NCBI GenBank assembly: GCA_017560285.1
Contig: JAFYOG010000198.1
Location: forward strand, 1-6,315
Length of the DNA: 6,315 nt
Origin: Clostridia bacterium
GTDB taxonomy: Bacteria > Bacillota > Clostridia > Oscillospirales > CAG-382
Direction: 5' to 3'
A program made the translations under genes and the position numbers. Below the pieces are notes generated by a model. That model did not search any database. It was given only the letters and a program-made list of their open reading frames with translations, and had not been told where the DNA came from. This document shows positions 6,201 through 6,315 of this stretch, one piece after another; within the stretch, counting starts at the first letter, position 1; every line of letters starts with the position of its first letter.

Positions 6201-6315
6201 TCATCTCTTTTTATAAACAACAAGTTCTGGGTTTTCACCGTTTTCTTCGTATGTGCAGACGAGCAAAAAGTCCATATTTGCCACAATTCCGAAACAACGG
6301 TCACCGCCAAACGCA
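6201..6315 (-). CDS. C-terminal end of an unrecognised protein (5' part beyond window)
   Basis: From the right edge the minus strand is open for 37 codons and ends at TGA (6203-6201), reading AFGGDRCFGIVANMDFLLVC, then TYEENGENPELVVYKKR. The mix of acidic, basic and alternating hydrophobic residues is protein-like. A hairpin and an intrinsic terminator follow within about 110 nt, as expected after a gene end. I do not recognise the family, and the fragment is too short to place. Another minus-strand frame is also open here for about 50 codons (ending near 6162) but has a less natural composition. Its stop would lie in the downstream hairpin. Confidence 0.45.
   Translation of the reverse strand, partial: AFGGDRCFGIVANMDFLLVCTYEENGENPELVVYKKR

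Overview
The window looks like a low-GC Firmicute, probably an uncultured Clostridia-type gut bacterium. The reasons are the A+T-rich intergenic DNA, strong GGAGG-type ribosome sites, near-consensus sigma-A promoters with extended -10 elements, GTG and TTG starts, and a UPF0237 (ACT)/UPF0210 (PFL-like) gene pair, which is common in Firmicutes. Species cannot be told from the sequence. Every gene I can support is on the minus strand, so transcription runs from the right edge to the left edge.

Right edge (about 6315-6095): the last 37 codons of an unrecognised gene, then a perfect 7-bp hairpin, then a strong intrinsic terminator. Next (6085-4277) is a compact three-gene cassette with its own promoter and terminator. 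It holds a small P-loop kinase-like protein, DNA-3-methyladenine glycosylase I (tag) joined to it by an ATGA overlap, and a minimal nucleotidyltransferase. The last gene most likely starts at a TTG whose Shine-Dalgarno lies inside the end of tag.

The second unit (4241 to the left edge) starts from a near-perfect promoter whose start region is covered by an inverted repeat. Its order is an HPr-kinase-like P-loop ATPase, tadA (tRNA adenosine deaminase), an ACT-domain protein, a UPF0210/PFL-like protein, and metG (methionyl-tRNA synthetase, cut by the window edge). The genes overlap or lie 12-27 nt apart with no terminator between them, so they are likely one operon.

TadA and MetRS both act in decoding (wobble inosine in tRNA-Arg, charging of tRNA-Met). 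The ACT/PFL-like pair is a conserved module of unknown function. The HPr-kinase-like protein resembles those that accompany PqqD/radical-SAM peptide-maturation genes, but no such partner is present here. I found no tRNA or rRNA gene, CRISPR array, insertion sequence or phage gene. No stretch over 300 bases lacks a gene. The window is mostly ordinary. The less explained parts are the orphan HPr-kinase-like gene with its operator-like palindrome, and the kinase/tag/nucleotidyltransferase cassette.
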